Counted from the first letter of the stretch, positions 1 to 7,180 are shown. The stretch: 20,858 bases of DNA from JBDHTS01 sp044220535 (GCA_044220535.1 JBGAQU010000044.1:1-20858), one strand, 5' to 3'. The notes: a model not told the origin generated them from the sequence alone. Numbers and translations: made by a program.

Positions 1-593
1 CATTCCTGGCCGATTGCTACGATAACCCCGAAGAATTCCGCTTTGCATCCCAAAGCTGGTTTGCGCTGAGCAAGTTTCAGGAAATCCGCAAAAAACAAAA
101 TGAAGACCTGATCAACGTTGTCGACCAGGGCCTGCTGAACATCCGCGCCTATAATAAAGTCCTGTTCAAACAGGAAGACCGCGAAGCACTTCATATCTTG
201 AACCAGACCCTTGATTATTTTGAGACCCAGCTGGGCCGCCCTGACCTGATTGTGCACCTGAAATGTTCGGTGCAGGAGCAGATGACCCGCATCCGGGCGC
301 GTGGCCGGGAATATGAAGGCACTGTATCGCTTGGTTTTATCGCTGAACTCCAGCGTGAAGTCAACATGATGGTCGCGCAGGCCCGTGCCGAAGGTGTACC
401 AGTCATGACCATCGATACCGAAGAAGTCTTCATTCCCGGCAACATGGCCTATGCCGAGCGTCTGGCGCGGGAGATTTCGCAAATGGTTTATATTCGTAGC
501 AACAACGACGAAGTAACAGCGCCTCAGTACCGCGAACCCGCCAACGATAAAACACCGCTGCTCCAGTACATTGAAATGGCGGAGGCCGTTTGA
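1..593 (+). CDS. Deoxynucleoside kinase family protein (5' truncated)
   Basis: The reading frame is open from base 3 and ends at TGA 591-593, so the start codon and the P-loop lie upstream of the window. About 196 residues are visible. They match the C-terminal two thirds of the deoxyadenosine/deoxyguanosine kinase family (dNK): an opening segment FLADCYDNPEEF followed by an aromatic-rich helix, the PDLIVHLKC strand, and the lid RIRARGREYE, whose arginines contact phosphates in this family. The family phosphorylates deoxynucleosides for dNTP salvage in the cytoplasm. The last four bases (TTGA) overlap the TTG start of the next gene, which suggests co-transcription. The TTG at 198 is an internal codon and not the start, because homology continues upstream of it. 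Substrate specificity cannot be read from this fragment. Confidence 0.85.
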   Translation, partial: FLADCYDNPEEFRFASQSWFALSKFQEIRKKQNEDLINVVDQGLLNIRAYNKVLFKQEDREALHILNQTLDYFETQLGRPDLIVHLKCSVQEQMTRIRARGREYEGTVSLGFIAELQREVNMMVAQARAEGVPVMTIDTEEVFIPGNMAYAERLAREISQMVYIRSNNDEVTAPQYREPANDKTPLLQYIEMAEAV

Positions 594-1429
594 TCGTCCG
601 TTGGCATATCTTCCAGGATCATGGCCTGCGCTGCGAAGCGCAGGTTTTTTTGCCTGAAGACACCAAAAACAATAAAGCGCTTTTATTCTGTCCCGGCTTC
701 CCCGGCGCAGGCGCGACCCTGTTTGAACAGCGTCATGCGGGTGCGCTGACTGCCGAAGGCTATGACGTCTACGTCATCAAACATAAAGGCATAAGGCTTG
801 ATACGCCAACCGCACCGTTCATGGTCAACAATTCCGCGCGTCTTTCAGAAGGTCGCGTGAAAGGCGAACGCTATATCGGCGGCGCAATTGCCAGCATTGA
901 TGACTGGCTCACAGAACCGCTTCCGGCTCTGGCCGAACTGCATGACCGCTATCAATCCATCGATGTCATCGGCAACAGTTTTGGCGCTTTATCCGCCCTC
1001 TGGTCGCTGACCATGCCGGGTGCCGCTTCGGCCAAGGTCAAATCTCTCGTTCTGTATGCCGGGGCGCAGGGCATGGCCGACAGCATCATGCGGATCTGGA
1101 AGCCGGAATATATTGATGTGCCGCGTATTGCCGATAAGGTCGCGCTAGAAGACGCCGTTCAAATCGTCGCCCGCCTGAAAACGGTCTATGAAGATTTGCC
1201 AAAGCGCGTTTCGGATGGGTTGGAATCACATATCGCCCTGACTTATCTGGTGGTGGAACGAGACGAACTCCTGACCCTGACCGATACCGACCATTTCCGC
1301 GCTGCCATCGGCGGACGGGGCAGGGTAGTGATGGACACCATCGACAAACTCCTGCCCGAACACGGCCTGATGGCCCATGACACGCCGGAATATCCGACCA
1401 GAGAAATCCTCCGCCTCTTGTCATCCTGA
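590..1429 (+). CDS. Alpha/beta hydrolase
   Basis: This is a 279-residue protein starting at TTG 590, which overlaps the upstream stop codon by four bases. It has an alpha/beta-hydrolase layout: an oxyanion-type strand LLFCPGFPGAG near residues 31-41, the nucleophile elbow G-N-S-F-G with Ser130, a plausible acidic residue in VVERDELL near residue 222, and a late histidine in EHGLMAHD. The substrate is unknown, and a serine esterase or acyl-hydrolase role is inferred from the fold only. The final codons (LLSS and stop) lie inside the left arm of a palindromic repeat at 1419-1502, so the C-terminus may have been set by repeat insertion. Coupling to a nucleoside kinase gene does not reveal its job. 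Confidence 0.8.
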   Translation: MIVRWHIFQDHGLRCEAQVFLPEDTKNNKALLFCPGFPGAGATLFEQRHAGALTAEGYDVYVIKHKGIRLDTPTAPFMVNNSARLSEGRVKGERYIGGAIASIDDWLTEPLPALAELHDRYQSIDVIGNSFGALSALWSLTMPGAASAKVKSLVLYAGAQGMADSIMRIWKPEYIDVPRIADKVALEDAVQIVARLKTVYEDLPKRVSDGLESHIALTYLVVERDELLTLTDTDHFRAAIGGRGRVVMDTIDKLLPEHGLMAHDTPEYPTREILRLLSS

Positions 1430-1502
1430 GCGTAAGCGAAGGATCTTCACTGCTGGGCCTGGCTTCACCGATGCAGATCCTTCGCTTACGCTCAGGATGA
1501 CA
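1419..1502. repeat. Paired inverted palindromic repeat (GTCATCCTGAG type)
   Basis: Two 28-base arms at 1419-1446 and 1475-1502 are perfect reverse complements, separated by a 28-base spacer. Each arm is itself imperfectly palindromic: CCT and AGG pair, then tandem G-A/A-G mismatches, then GC/GC closing a GTAA (GNRA-type) loop. The left arm overlaps the last codons and stop of the hydrolase gene. The core is of the REP-like kind that is dispersed in many bacterial genomes. A related architecture occurs at 12686-12827 and 15824-15905. Confidence 0.85.
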
Positions 1503-1576
1503 ACATACTCTTATTGAAAAACCCCAGGCAATCGTGTTAAATGCCGCTAGTTCAATCCTTTGCGGAGTTTATCCCT

Positions 1577-2980
1577 ATGGCCGACCAGTCTTTCGATATC
1601 GTTGTCATCGGCGGCGGACCGGGCGGCTATGTTGCGGCCATCCGCGCGGCGCAGCTGGGGATAAAGACGGCGGTGGTGGAGGGGAACCATCTTGGCGGCA
1701 TCTGTCTGAATTGGGGCTGCATCCCGACCAAGGCCTTGCTCCGCAGCGCAGAGGTCATGCACCTGATCAACCATTCCGAGGATTTCGGGATCAGCGTGAA
1801 GGGCGCGTCTTTCGACCTGAAAAAAATCGTCGAGAGGTCCCGCAAGGTTTCCAAGCAACTCTCCGGCGGCGTCGGCCATCTGCTGAAGAAAAACAAAGTC
1901 ACTGTGTTCGACGGTTTCGGCAAGCTGCAGGGCAAAGGTAAAGTTGCCGTTGAAAAAGACAGCAAGCCTGTCGCCGACCTGACCGCAAAGCATATCGTCA
2001 TCGCCACCGGCGCCCGTGCCCGTACCATTCCCGGCATGGAACCGGACGGCAAGCTGGTTTGGACCTATCGCGAAGCAATGGTGCCGGACATGATGCCAAA
2101 ATCACTTGTCGTCGTCGGATCCGGCGCCATCGGCATTGAATTCGCCAGCTTTTACCGCACGCTGGGCGTAGAAGTGACTGTGGTGGAAATCATGGACCGC
2201 GTGATGCCAGTTGAGGATGAAGAAATCTCTACTTTTGCCCGCAAGCAGTTTGAAAAGCAGGGTATGAAAATCCTGACAGGCGCGAAGGTCGCGAAGCTGG
2301 AAAAGGGCAAGGATAACGTCACCGTTCATATAGAAGCGAACGGCAAGACGGAAAAACTGACCGTCGACCGCGTCATCATGGCGGTCGGCATCGTCGCCAA
2401 CACCGAAAACCTCGGCCTTGATAAAGTACCGGGCGTGAAGGTGGAGCGCGGCAATATCGTCACCGATGAATACTCAAAAACCGGCGAGCCCGGTGTTTAC
2501 GCCATCGGCGACGTCGCGGGTGCGCCATGGCTGGCGCACAAGGCGAGCCATGAAGGGATCATCTGCGTTGAAAAGATCGCGGGGATTAAAGACGTCCACC
2601 CGATGAAAAAATCCAACATCCCCGGCTGCACCTATTGCAACCCGCAGGTGGCGAGTGTTGGCCTGACCGAAAAGGCCGCGAAAGAAAAGGGCCTGGATAT
2701 CAAAGTCGGCCGATTCCCCTTCATCGGCAACGGGAAGGCGATCGCCCTGGGCGAATCCGAAGGCCTGGTCAAGACCATCTTCGATGCCAAAACCGGGGAA
2801 TTACTAGGTGCTCACATGGTCGGGGCCGAAGTCACCGAACTGATCCAGGGCTACGTCATCGGCAAAACCGCCGAACTGACCGAGGCTGAGTTTATGCATA
2901 CGGTTTTCGCGCACCCGACCTTGTCGGAGATGATGCATGAAAGCGTGCTGGCGGCATACGGCAGAGCCGTTCATTTTTAG
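1577..2980 (+). CDS. lpd: Dihydrolipoyl dehydrogenase (E3)
   Basis: This is a 467-residue FAD flavoprotein that reoxidises dihydrolipoamide on E2 subunits of pyruvate and 2-oxoglutarate dehydrogenases and on the glycine cleavage H protein, producing NADH. Visible features are the FAD-binding GGGPGG (residues 12-17), the redox disulfide C43-LNWG-C48, the NAD-binding GSGAIG (181-186), the second FAD motif ending YAIGD near 308-312, and the C-terminal catalytic H446-P-T-L-S-E451. I chose ATG 1577 because GGAG lies nine bases upstream and the protein begins MADQSFDIVVIGGG. The in-frame ATG at 1541 would add 12 residues and has no ribosome binding site. The length is normal for the family. Its stop overlaps the stop of the convergent pncA remnant (TTAG). 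Lipoyl synthase lies about 1.6 kb downstream, as in many alphaproteobacterial lipoate/PDH clusters. Confidence 0.97.
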   Translation: MADQSFDIVVIGGGPGGYVAAIRAAQLGIKTAVVEGNHLGGICLNWGCIPTKALLRSAEVMHLINHSEDFGISVKGASFDLKKIVERSRKVSKQLSGGVGHLLKKNKVTVFDGFGKLQGKGKVAVEKDSKPVADLTAKHIVIATGARARTIPGMEPDGKLVWTYREAMVPDMMPKSLVVVGSGAIGIEFASFYRTLGVEVTVVEIMDRVMPVEDEEISTFARKQFEKQGMKILTGAKVAKLEKGKDNVTVHIEANGKTEKLTVDRVIMAVGIVANTENLGLDKVPGVKVERGNIVTDEYSKTGEPGVYAIGDVAGAPWLAHKASHEGIICVEKIAGIKDVHPMKKSNIPGCTYCNPQVASVGLTEKAAKEKGLDIKVGRFPFIGNGKAIALGESEGLVKTIFDAKTGELLGAHMVGAEVTELIQGYVIGKTAELTEAEFMHTVFAHPTLSEMMHESVLAAYGRAVHF

Positions 2981-3760
2981 GGTGACGGCGCCGCGGCCGC
3001 TTCAGGCTTTGGGAGCTGGATACCCAGTGCGCGCGGAAGATCGGCGCTGTTGATGATTTCCACGCCTGCGTCACGCAGTTGTTCCAGCATCATGTCTTCC
3101 GAGGTTTTGCCTGGGATAAGGTTTCCCTTCTCGTCAACGGCTGGCGTCTTGATGGAACGTGTGACGTCCCAGACGACAATGACCCTGAAACCTGCTTTCT
3201 TCGCATCCAGTGCATGCCATCCTACGCAGACATCGCCGGCCAGGCCCTGGAACACCAGTGTGTCGATGGCTTCGGATTCCAGTTTTTCAATCATGGTCAT
3301 ACCGTCTTCAAACCGCGGCTGCGATATCTTGTCGTTTTCAAAAAACGCGGAGTAGGAATCGACCAGGGGGTTTAATGATCCACGCATCTTCGGGGATTTC
3401 GAGGTCCGGGTGAAAATCACCGTCCTTCGTGCCTTTGATGCCATGGTCGGTCCAAAGGGTTTGTTCGATTGCGCCTTCAGTATGCTTGGGAACTTCTTTC
3501 CCCTTAAGCATCCAGATAACCTCGAACGGCTTTTTGCCGGGATGGCTGCTGGCAAAGGATTTATGTCCTTGGCAATGTGCGTCTTTGGTAAAGAAACGTT
3601 TTCTGAAGTGCCTGTTGTTTTTATTTACAAGAGGAATGATCTCATGGCCGCCCTGAACCGGCAGTTTGCCCTCAGGCATACCGTTATTCGCCGGACAAAA
3701 TGTTCTCTGCATATCGATGGTGCCGAGAGCAACTGTAGAAGGAGCAATCCAATCAATCAT
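2977..3760 (-). pseudogene. pncA: Nicotinamidase (PncA-like), frameshifted
   Basis: Two overlapping minus-strand frames together make one complete isochorismatase-superfamily nicotinamidase, the enzyme that hydrolyses nicotinamide to nicotinate. The first (start ATG 3758-3760, with GGAG just upstream) carries the nucleophile-side Asp in TIDMQRTF, the metal ligands in KDAHCQGH, the GTKDGDFHPDL segment and the catalytic Lys in WIIK. The second carries SYSAFFEN, the cysteine loop GLAGDVCVGWHALDA and the C-terminus. The switch point is a run of five G on the plus strand (3366-3370). With four, the protein would read on as IIKPLVDSYSAF. An added base there truncates the product right after the catalytic Lys and before the catalytic Cys. 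A sequencing or assembly homopolymer error is the main alternative. The tail ends in an Ala/Pro-rich stretch. The gene is divergent from vapBC and convergent with lpd. Confidence 0.85.
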
Positions 3761-3778
3761 AATTTTCTCCTTTTACCT

Positions 3779-3807
3779 GTTATAGAAATATCGAATTTTG
3801 AATCCAA
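3779..3807 (-). promoter_or_regulatory. Candidate promoter of the pncA remnant
   Basis: On the minus strand TTGGAT (3807-3802) and TATAAC (3784-3779) are separated by 17 bases, about 19 bases upstream of the pncA start codon. The ribosome binding site GGAG follows between them and the ATG. This is a pattern match only. Confidence 0.45.
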
Positions 3808-3818
3808 GAGATATTATA

Positions 3819-3848
3819 TTGACATCTGATAACGTTATCATATATCAT
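3819..3848 (+). promoter_or_regulatory. vapBC promoter with embedded palindromic operator
   Basis: TTGACA at 3819-3824 is followed by TATCAT at 3843-3848 (18-base spacer); TATATC at 3841-3846 is an alternative. Between them lies the perfect 14-base palindrome TGATAACGTTATCA (3827-3840). Antitoxins of the ribbon-helix-helix type usually autorepress by binding such palindromes, so this is a likely operator. Transcription would start at or within a few bases of the vapB ATG (3855), and no Shine-Dalgarno sequence is visible, so the mRNA may be leaderless. Confidence 0.6.
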
Positions 3849-3854
3849 TAGTCT

Positions 3855-4181
3855 ATGAGAACGATTGTAGACATACCGGAAACGGATATTAAGGCCTTGG
3901 ATGTATTGGGAAAAAAGACCAATGCATCACGGGCGGAACTGGTGCGACAGGCTGTGGCTGCTTATCTTAAAACTGAAGCTGCTGACCAGAAAAGCAAGCT
4001 TGACCAGTATTTCGGTATGCTCAAGGGGTCGTCCAGTTTCGATGGCATGGATGGGCTGGGCTGGCAGAAAAAGATGCGTGGGGAACCGGACAAGCGAGAG
4101 GCCGATATGGATCGGCGGATCGCTCAATCCCGTTCACGCGGACTTCATGACCAACCCCAGCAGCTATTCAAAGGCAAATGA
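3855..4181 (+). CDS. vapB: VapB-like ribbon-helix-helix antitoxin
   Basis: This 108-residue protein has an N-terminal ribbon-helix-helix DNA-binding domain: strand MRTIVDIPE, then helices in ALDVLGKKTN and SRAELVRQAVAAYL. A toxin-binding segment follows (YFGMLKGSSS through GLGWQKKMRG, about residues 52-75), similar to antitoxins paired with PIN toxins. The family binds and neutralises the toxin and represses its own operon. The protein runs on for about 30 residues beyond the usual end of such antitoxins, a charged and Gln/Arg-rich tail without recognisable homology. Its last four bases (ATGA) overlap the toxin start. There is a strong promoter and a palindrome immediately upstream, but no ribosome binding site. 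Confidence 0.8.
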   Translation: MRTIVDIPETDIKALDVLGKKTNASRAELVRQAVAAYLKTEAADQKSKLDQYFGMLKGSSSFDGMDGLGWQKKMRGEPDKREADMDRRIAQSRSRGLHDQPQQLFKGK

Positions 4182-4537
4182 CCGCCGGATATCTGGATAC
4201 GAACGTTCTCGTAGCTTTTTTCGATGGCCAGCCGTACATAAGGCAGGCGCTTGAGCGATTTTCGCCCTTGCGCGTGCCTGCTGTTGCCTACGCCGAATTT
4301 TTGGTCGGGCTGACCGAGGCAGAATGTGTGGCTGTAGATCCGGTCATTCACAAAATATTCGATGTAATACAGACCGATAACGCCATTTGCCATGAGGCCT
4401 CGAAAGTGCGCAGAGAGGCACGCTTGAAATTGATAGATGCCATGATTTATGCCACAGCGCGGGTAGGGGGAGGCGTCCTTATCACTTGCGACAAAGACTT
4501 CGACAAAAGCTGGCCGGACGTCTATATTCCTGAGTAA
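4178..4537 (+). CDS. vapC: VapC-like PIN-domain toxin
   Basis: This is a 119-residue PIN-domain protein, the ribonuclease half of a VapBC module. The four acidic positions expected for the Mg2+-dependent active site are present: Asp7 in LDTNVLV, Glu40 in AYAEFLVG, Asp87 in LIDAMIYATA, and Asp105/Asp107 in TCDKDF. It overlaps the antitoxin gene by ATGA, the usual coupling for these pairs, and ends 14 bases before lipA, so transcription from the vapBC promoter may run into lipA. VapC toxins commonly cleave tRNA or rRNA, but the target here is unknown. The active site looks intact, so the module is probably functional. Confidence 0.85.
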   Translation: MTAGYLDTNVLVAFFDGQPYIRQALERFSPLRVPAVAYAEFLVGLTEAECVAVDPVIHKIFDVIQTDNAICHEASKVRREARLKLIDAMIYATARVGGGVLITCDKDFDKSWPDVYIPE

Positions 4538-4551
4538 GTCAGGGAATAAGT

Positions 4552-5511
4552 ATGACCTATAATAAAGACCTTCTCGACAAGGCAAAGCGCCACCCCGAAA
4601 AACAGAAAAACCCGGATCGCCCGATGGGCAAAAAGCCGGACTGGATCCGCGTCCGCGCGCCGCAGGGGAAGGTGTATCATGAAACGCGGCAGACGGTTCA
4701 TGACCTGAAACTGACCACGGTGTGCGAGGAGGCAGGCTGTCCCAATATCGGCGAATGCTGGGAGAAGCAGCATGCGACCTTTATGATCATGGGCGAGGTC
4801 TGCACCCGCGCCTGTTCCTTCTGCAACGTTGCCACGGGTAAGCCCAACGCACTCGATAAGATGGAACCGCTGCGCGTGGGTGTCGCGGTTGAAAAAATGG
4901 GCCTGAAGCATGTCGTGGTCACGTCGGTCGACCGTGACGATCTGGACGACAGCGGGGCCGAGCATTTTGTGAAGACCATCGGCGCGATCCGTTTCAAATC
5001 CCCCGGCACAACCATCGAAATCCTTCCCGGCGATTTCCGCGGCGATATTGCCGCCATCGATGCCGTTGCCCGCGCGAAGCCGGACGTGTTCAACCACAAC
5101 CTCGAAACCGTGCCGCGCCTCTACCCGACCATCCGCCCCGGCGCGCGCTATTTCCGATCCCTTCGCCTGTTGCAGCGGGTGAAGGAAGTCGACCCCTCCA
5201 TCTTCACCAAATCCGGCCTGATGGTCGGCCTGGGGGAGACGAAGGAGGAGGTGGCGCAGGTGATGGACGACATGCGCGCCGCCGATATCGATTTCATCAC
5301 CATCGGCCAGTATTTGCAGCCGACCCCCAAACACGCACCGGTGCATCATTTTTGGACCCCAGATGAATTCATGGCTTTGGAAAAAATGGCTCGCGCCAAG
5401 GGTTTCCTTATGGTTTCCGCCTCGCCCTTGACCCGATCCAGCTATCACGCCGGTGACGATTTCGCACGGCTGAGAGCGGCGCGGGAAGCAAAGCTGACAG
5501 CCGCGGAATAA
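4552..5511 (+). CDS. lipA: Lipoyl synthase
   Basis: This is a 319-residue radical-SAM enzyme that inserts two sulfurs into octanoyl groups on E2 and H-protein lipoyl domains. The auxiliary cluster motif is C58-x4-C63-x5-C69 (CEEAGCPNIGEC). The radical-SAM motif is C84-x3-C88-x2-C91 (CTRACSFC). The conserved terminal R-S-S-Y (295-298), whose serine ligates the auxiliary cluster, is present. ATG 4552 is preceded by AGGGAA about six bases upstream. Length and motifs are normal, so the enzyme should be active. It supplies the cofactor used with Lpd. A second, divergent copy of its last ~20 codons lies 1 kb downstream at 6531-6593, which suggests recombination with a foreign allele. The long antisense frame here is a shadow. 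Confidence 0.97.
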   Translation: MTYNKDLLDKAKRHPEKQKNPDRPMGKKPDWIRVRAPQGKVYHETRQTVHDLKLTTVCEEAGCPNIGECWEKQHATFMIMGEVCTRACSFCNVATGKPNALDKMEPLRVGVAVEKMGLKHVVVTSVDRDDLDDSGAEHFVKTIGAIRFKSPGTTIEILPGDFRGDIAAIDAVARAKPDVFNHNLETVPRLYPTIRPGARYFRSLRLLQRVKEVDPSIFTKSGLMVGLGETKEEVAQVMDDMRAADIDFITIGQYLQPTPKHAPVHHFWTPDEFMALEKMARAKGFLMVSASPLTRSSYHAGDDFARLRAAREAKLTAAE

Positions 5512-5532
5512 TTTTTTACATCGGGAAATTTC

Positions 5533-5958
5533 ATGACCTCCAGACCTGACCTTTCCAAAGTCAAACTGAAAGCGCCGCAGTCGCTGGATGAAACATATTT
5601 TGAGGCTCTGGAATCTGCCAAGGCTGTGGTTGACAGCTTCCTTATGATCAGTGCGTCTTATTACAGGAACGGATCCTGTGATATAGAGGGGCATTGCAAC
5701 GATCTCCAGGTTCCGATTGTGACGTGCCCGGTTTCTCTTCTGCAATGCGATGAAGCGGATATTGAAAAAATCGTCCAGTTTATATTCAAACATACGAATG
5801 TTCTGATGCGTGCGTATTTTGTCAAAAAGCCGCATGATCATCTTTATAACGGCTTGTATGTCTGTAAGGATATCAATCTCGATTATACCAAAGCTATCCT
5901 TGATAGCGAGGCTTCGGACCATATCCGTTCACTGCTGCAGATCCGATATCAGGCATGA
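5533..5958 (+). CDS. Orphan protein, unknown function
   Basis: This 141-residue protein is not recognised. It starts at ATG 5533 with GGGAA upstream and lies 21 bases after lipA on the same strand. No signal peptide or membrane segment is evident. It has several cysteines (SCDIEGHCND, VTCP, LLQCDEAD) that are not spaced as an obvious metal site, and mixed alpha/beta character with a central segment rich in hydrophobics (KIVQFIFKHTNVLMRAYF). It is more AT-rich than lipA, with less biased third positions, and sits in the block that separates lipA from ratA, so it is probably acquired DNA. It may be co-transcribed with lipA and the next gene. No function is assigned. Confidence 0.6.
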   Translation: MTSRPDLSKVKLKAPQSLDETYFEALESAKAVVDSFLMISASYYRNGSCDIEGHCNDLQVPIVTCPVSLLQCDEADIEKIVQFIFKHTNVLMRAYFVKKPHDHLYNGLYVCKDINLDYTKAILDSEASDHIRSLLQIRYQA

Positions 5959-5982
5959 TGCCTAAAAAAATTTAAATCCCGC

Positions 5983-6468
5983 ATGACCCAACAACTTTTC
6001 AGCATCGCCGAAAAAGTCCGTTTTTTTCTTGAACCTGTATGGGTTGGCTGGCAGGCAGAGCGGGGTGTGCGGCCTGATATTTTATCGCAATCCCTTTGTG
6101 GGAAATCCAGCCTGTTTCTGCAGAAGGTTCTATCTGAAAATTTTTTATTTAAAGCGGAGTGGGTTAGCGGTACGCCGTTTGAGGATGGAAGCGGTCATGC
6201 GGCTTGTGGCTTCCGTGCCAAGGATGGATGGCAAGGACATGCATGGGTGGAAGCCGGCGAATTTATTGTCGATATAACAGCAGATCAATTTGGCGGCCCG
6301 CCTGTTTTAGTGACAAATATAAATGATGCTAGATATCAAAAAGGAAGCCATGATCTTGCAACGCCTGATGCACAGCAAAGGCGAAAAAAAGCAATTGATA
6401 TAATATGGCCCGATTGGACAGCGCATAGGCATGAGACTCAGATATACAGTTTACAATTCACAGTCTAA
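5983..6468 (+). CDS. Possible papain/transglutaminase-like protein (Cys-His-Asp)
   Basis: This 161-residue protein follows the previous gene by 24 bases. The order and spacing of C39 (SLCGKSSLF, at the start of a predicted helix), H86 (GHAWVEAGEF, at the start of a strand) and D97 or D101 (IVDITADQF) resemble the Cys-His-Asp arrangement of transglutaminase-like and papain-fold enzymes. That family includes proteases, amidases and cross-linking enzymes, so no substrate can be given. No signal peptide is apparent, which suggests a cytoplasmic location. The C-terminal 40 residues are charged and then strand-like (ETQIYSLQFTV). It belongs to the AT-rich accessory block. The enzyme-like triad is seen in sequence, but the activity is inference. 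Confidence 0.6.
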   Translation: MTQQLFSIAEKVRFFLEPVWVGWQAERGVRPDILSQSLCGKSSLFLQKVLSENFLFKAEWVSGTPFEDGSGHAACGFRAKDGWQGHAWVEAGEFIVDITADQFGGPPVLVTNINDARYQKGSHDLATPDAQQRRKKAIDIIWPDWTAHRHETQIYSLQFTV

Positions 6469-6503
6469 TCTGTTTGTTCAATATAGTCTGTATACTGGCC
6501 CCT

Positions 6504-6593
6504 CATGCCCACCCACGCCGAAAAACGCAAGGGGATGACTTCGCGCTGTCAAGGGCTGCACGGGAGGCTAAGTTGGGGCAAGCAGCGGAATAA
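6504..6593 (+). pseudogene. Recombination scar: ratA head joined to divergent lipA tail
   Basis: Bases 6504-6527 are identical to 7741-7764, the first 24 bases around the ratA start (MPTHAEKR). From 6531 to the TAA at 6591-6593 the sequence, read in a different frame, encodes GDDFALSRAAREAKLGQAAE. The true lipA C-terminus is GDDFARLRAAREAKLTAAE. The two lipA tails differ mostly at synonymous positions (for example GGT/GGG, GAC/GAT, GCG/GCT, CTG/TTG), so the copy diverged while still functional. Neither part makes a working gene here. It probably marks a recombination event that brought in flanking orphan genes. Confidence 0.7.
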
Positions 6594-6601
6594 ATTTCAT
6601 C

Positions 6602-7153
6602 TTAAGTCTGTAATTTAGGCAGGCTGTTGCCAGCCGTTAAATTGCGGATACCCGATTTAAGGGAGGCTGTTATTTCCACATCCAGCATGTTTTCTAGGAA
6701 ACCGGCGACTTCGTCGCCGGCATCGTAGAATATTTGAATGACTTTTTTTCTTCCTTCATAACTGATGGAGAAAACCCCCGTGTCGAGACGTAAAAAATCC
6801 ATGGAGGTAAAGGCTTTCAAATTTATCCTGCCTTCTTTTTCATCCAATACAAAACGCTGTTCTTCAAAAAAACCGATCATGCTGGCAGCTAAACGGTTGA
6901 TGGGGTTTGGCTGGAGGTTGTTTGCAGGCAGGCGATAAATGCCATTGGCGAATTTGGACTCTATATTGTCCCGAATTCTTTCAACCAGATCCTGGAAGCG
7001 CGAAAAAGGAAGATCGTTTTCAACCCATATGATGATGGATCGCGGTTGTGTGTTTGAGGCGCGATTGAAGGCGGCTGTAGCGAGCAGCTCATCAGCATTG
7101 CCGATCAGTTCCCGGTAGTCTTCAAAGTTGAATTCGGAGCCAAAGCTAAACAT
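6602..7153 (-). CDS. Orphan protein, unknown function
   Basis: This 183-residue protein, starting at ATG 7153, is not recognised. The sequence begins MFSFGSEFNF and has an alternating strand/helix pattern, including a strand SIIIWVEND (about 38-46), a helix FQDLVERIRDNIESKF, and a later GVFSISYEGRKKVIQIFYD hairpin-like region. No signal peptide, membrane helix or metal motif is seen. It is AT-rich and transcribed opposite to lipA and ratA from a near-consensus promoter just upstream. It ends nine bases after the lipA/ratA scar. It is probably accessory DNA. Confidence 0.6.
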   Translation of the reverse strand: MFSFGSEFNFEDYRELIGNADELLATAAFNRASNTQPRSIIIWVENDLPFSRFQDLVERIRDNIESKFANGIYRLPANNLQPNPINRLAASMIGFFEEQRFVLDEKEGRINLKAFTSMDFLRLDTGVFSISYEGRKKVIQIFYDAGDEVAGFLENMLDVEITASLKSGIRNLTAGNSLPKLQT

Positions 7154-7180
7154 TACAATCCCGTTTTTTTATTTTACGAA

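Noticed and set aside
1541..1576. Longer lpd start at ATG 1541
   Set aside because: No ribosome binding site precedes it, and the 12 extra residues are not part of the FAD domain; ATG 1577 has GGAG at correct spacing.
4522..5922. 466-codon open frame on the minus strand
   Set aside because: It lies antisense to lipA and the next gene, has His/Arg-rich low-complexity composition typical of a shadow frame, and shows no domain.
6505..6618. Short plus-strand frame beginning MPTHAEKRKG
   Set aside because: It starts with a copied ratA head and then runs through lipA-tail sequence in the wrong frame; it is a by-product of the scar.
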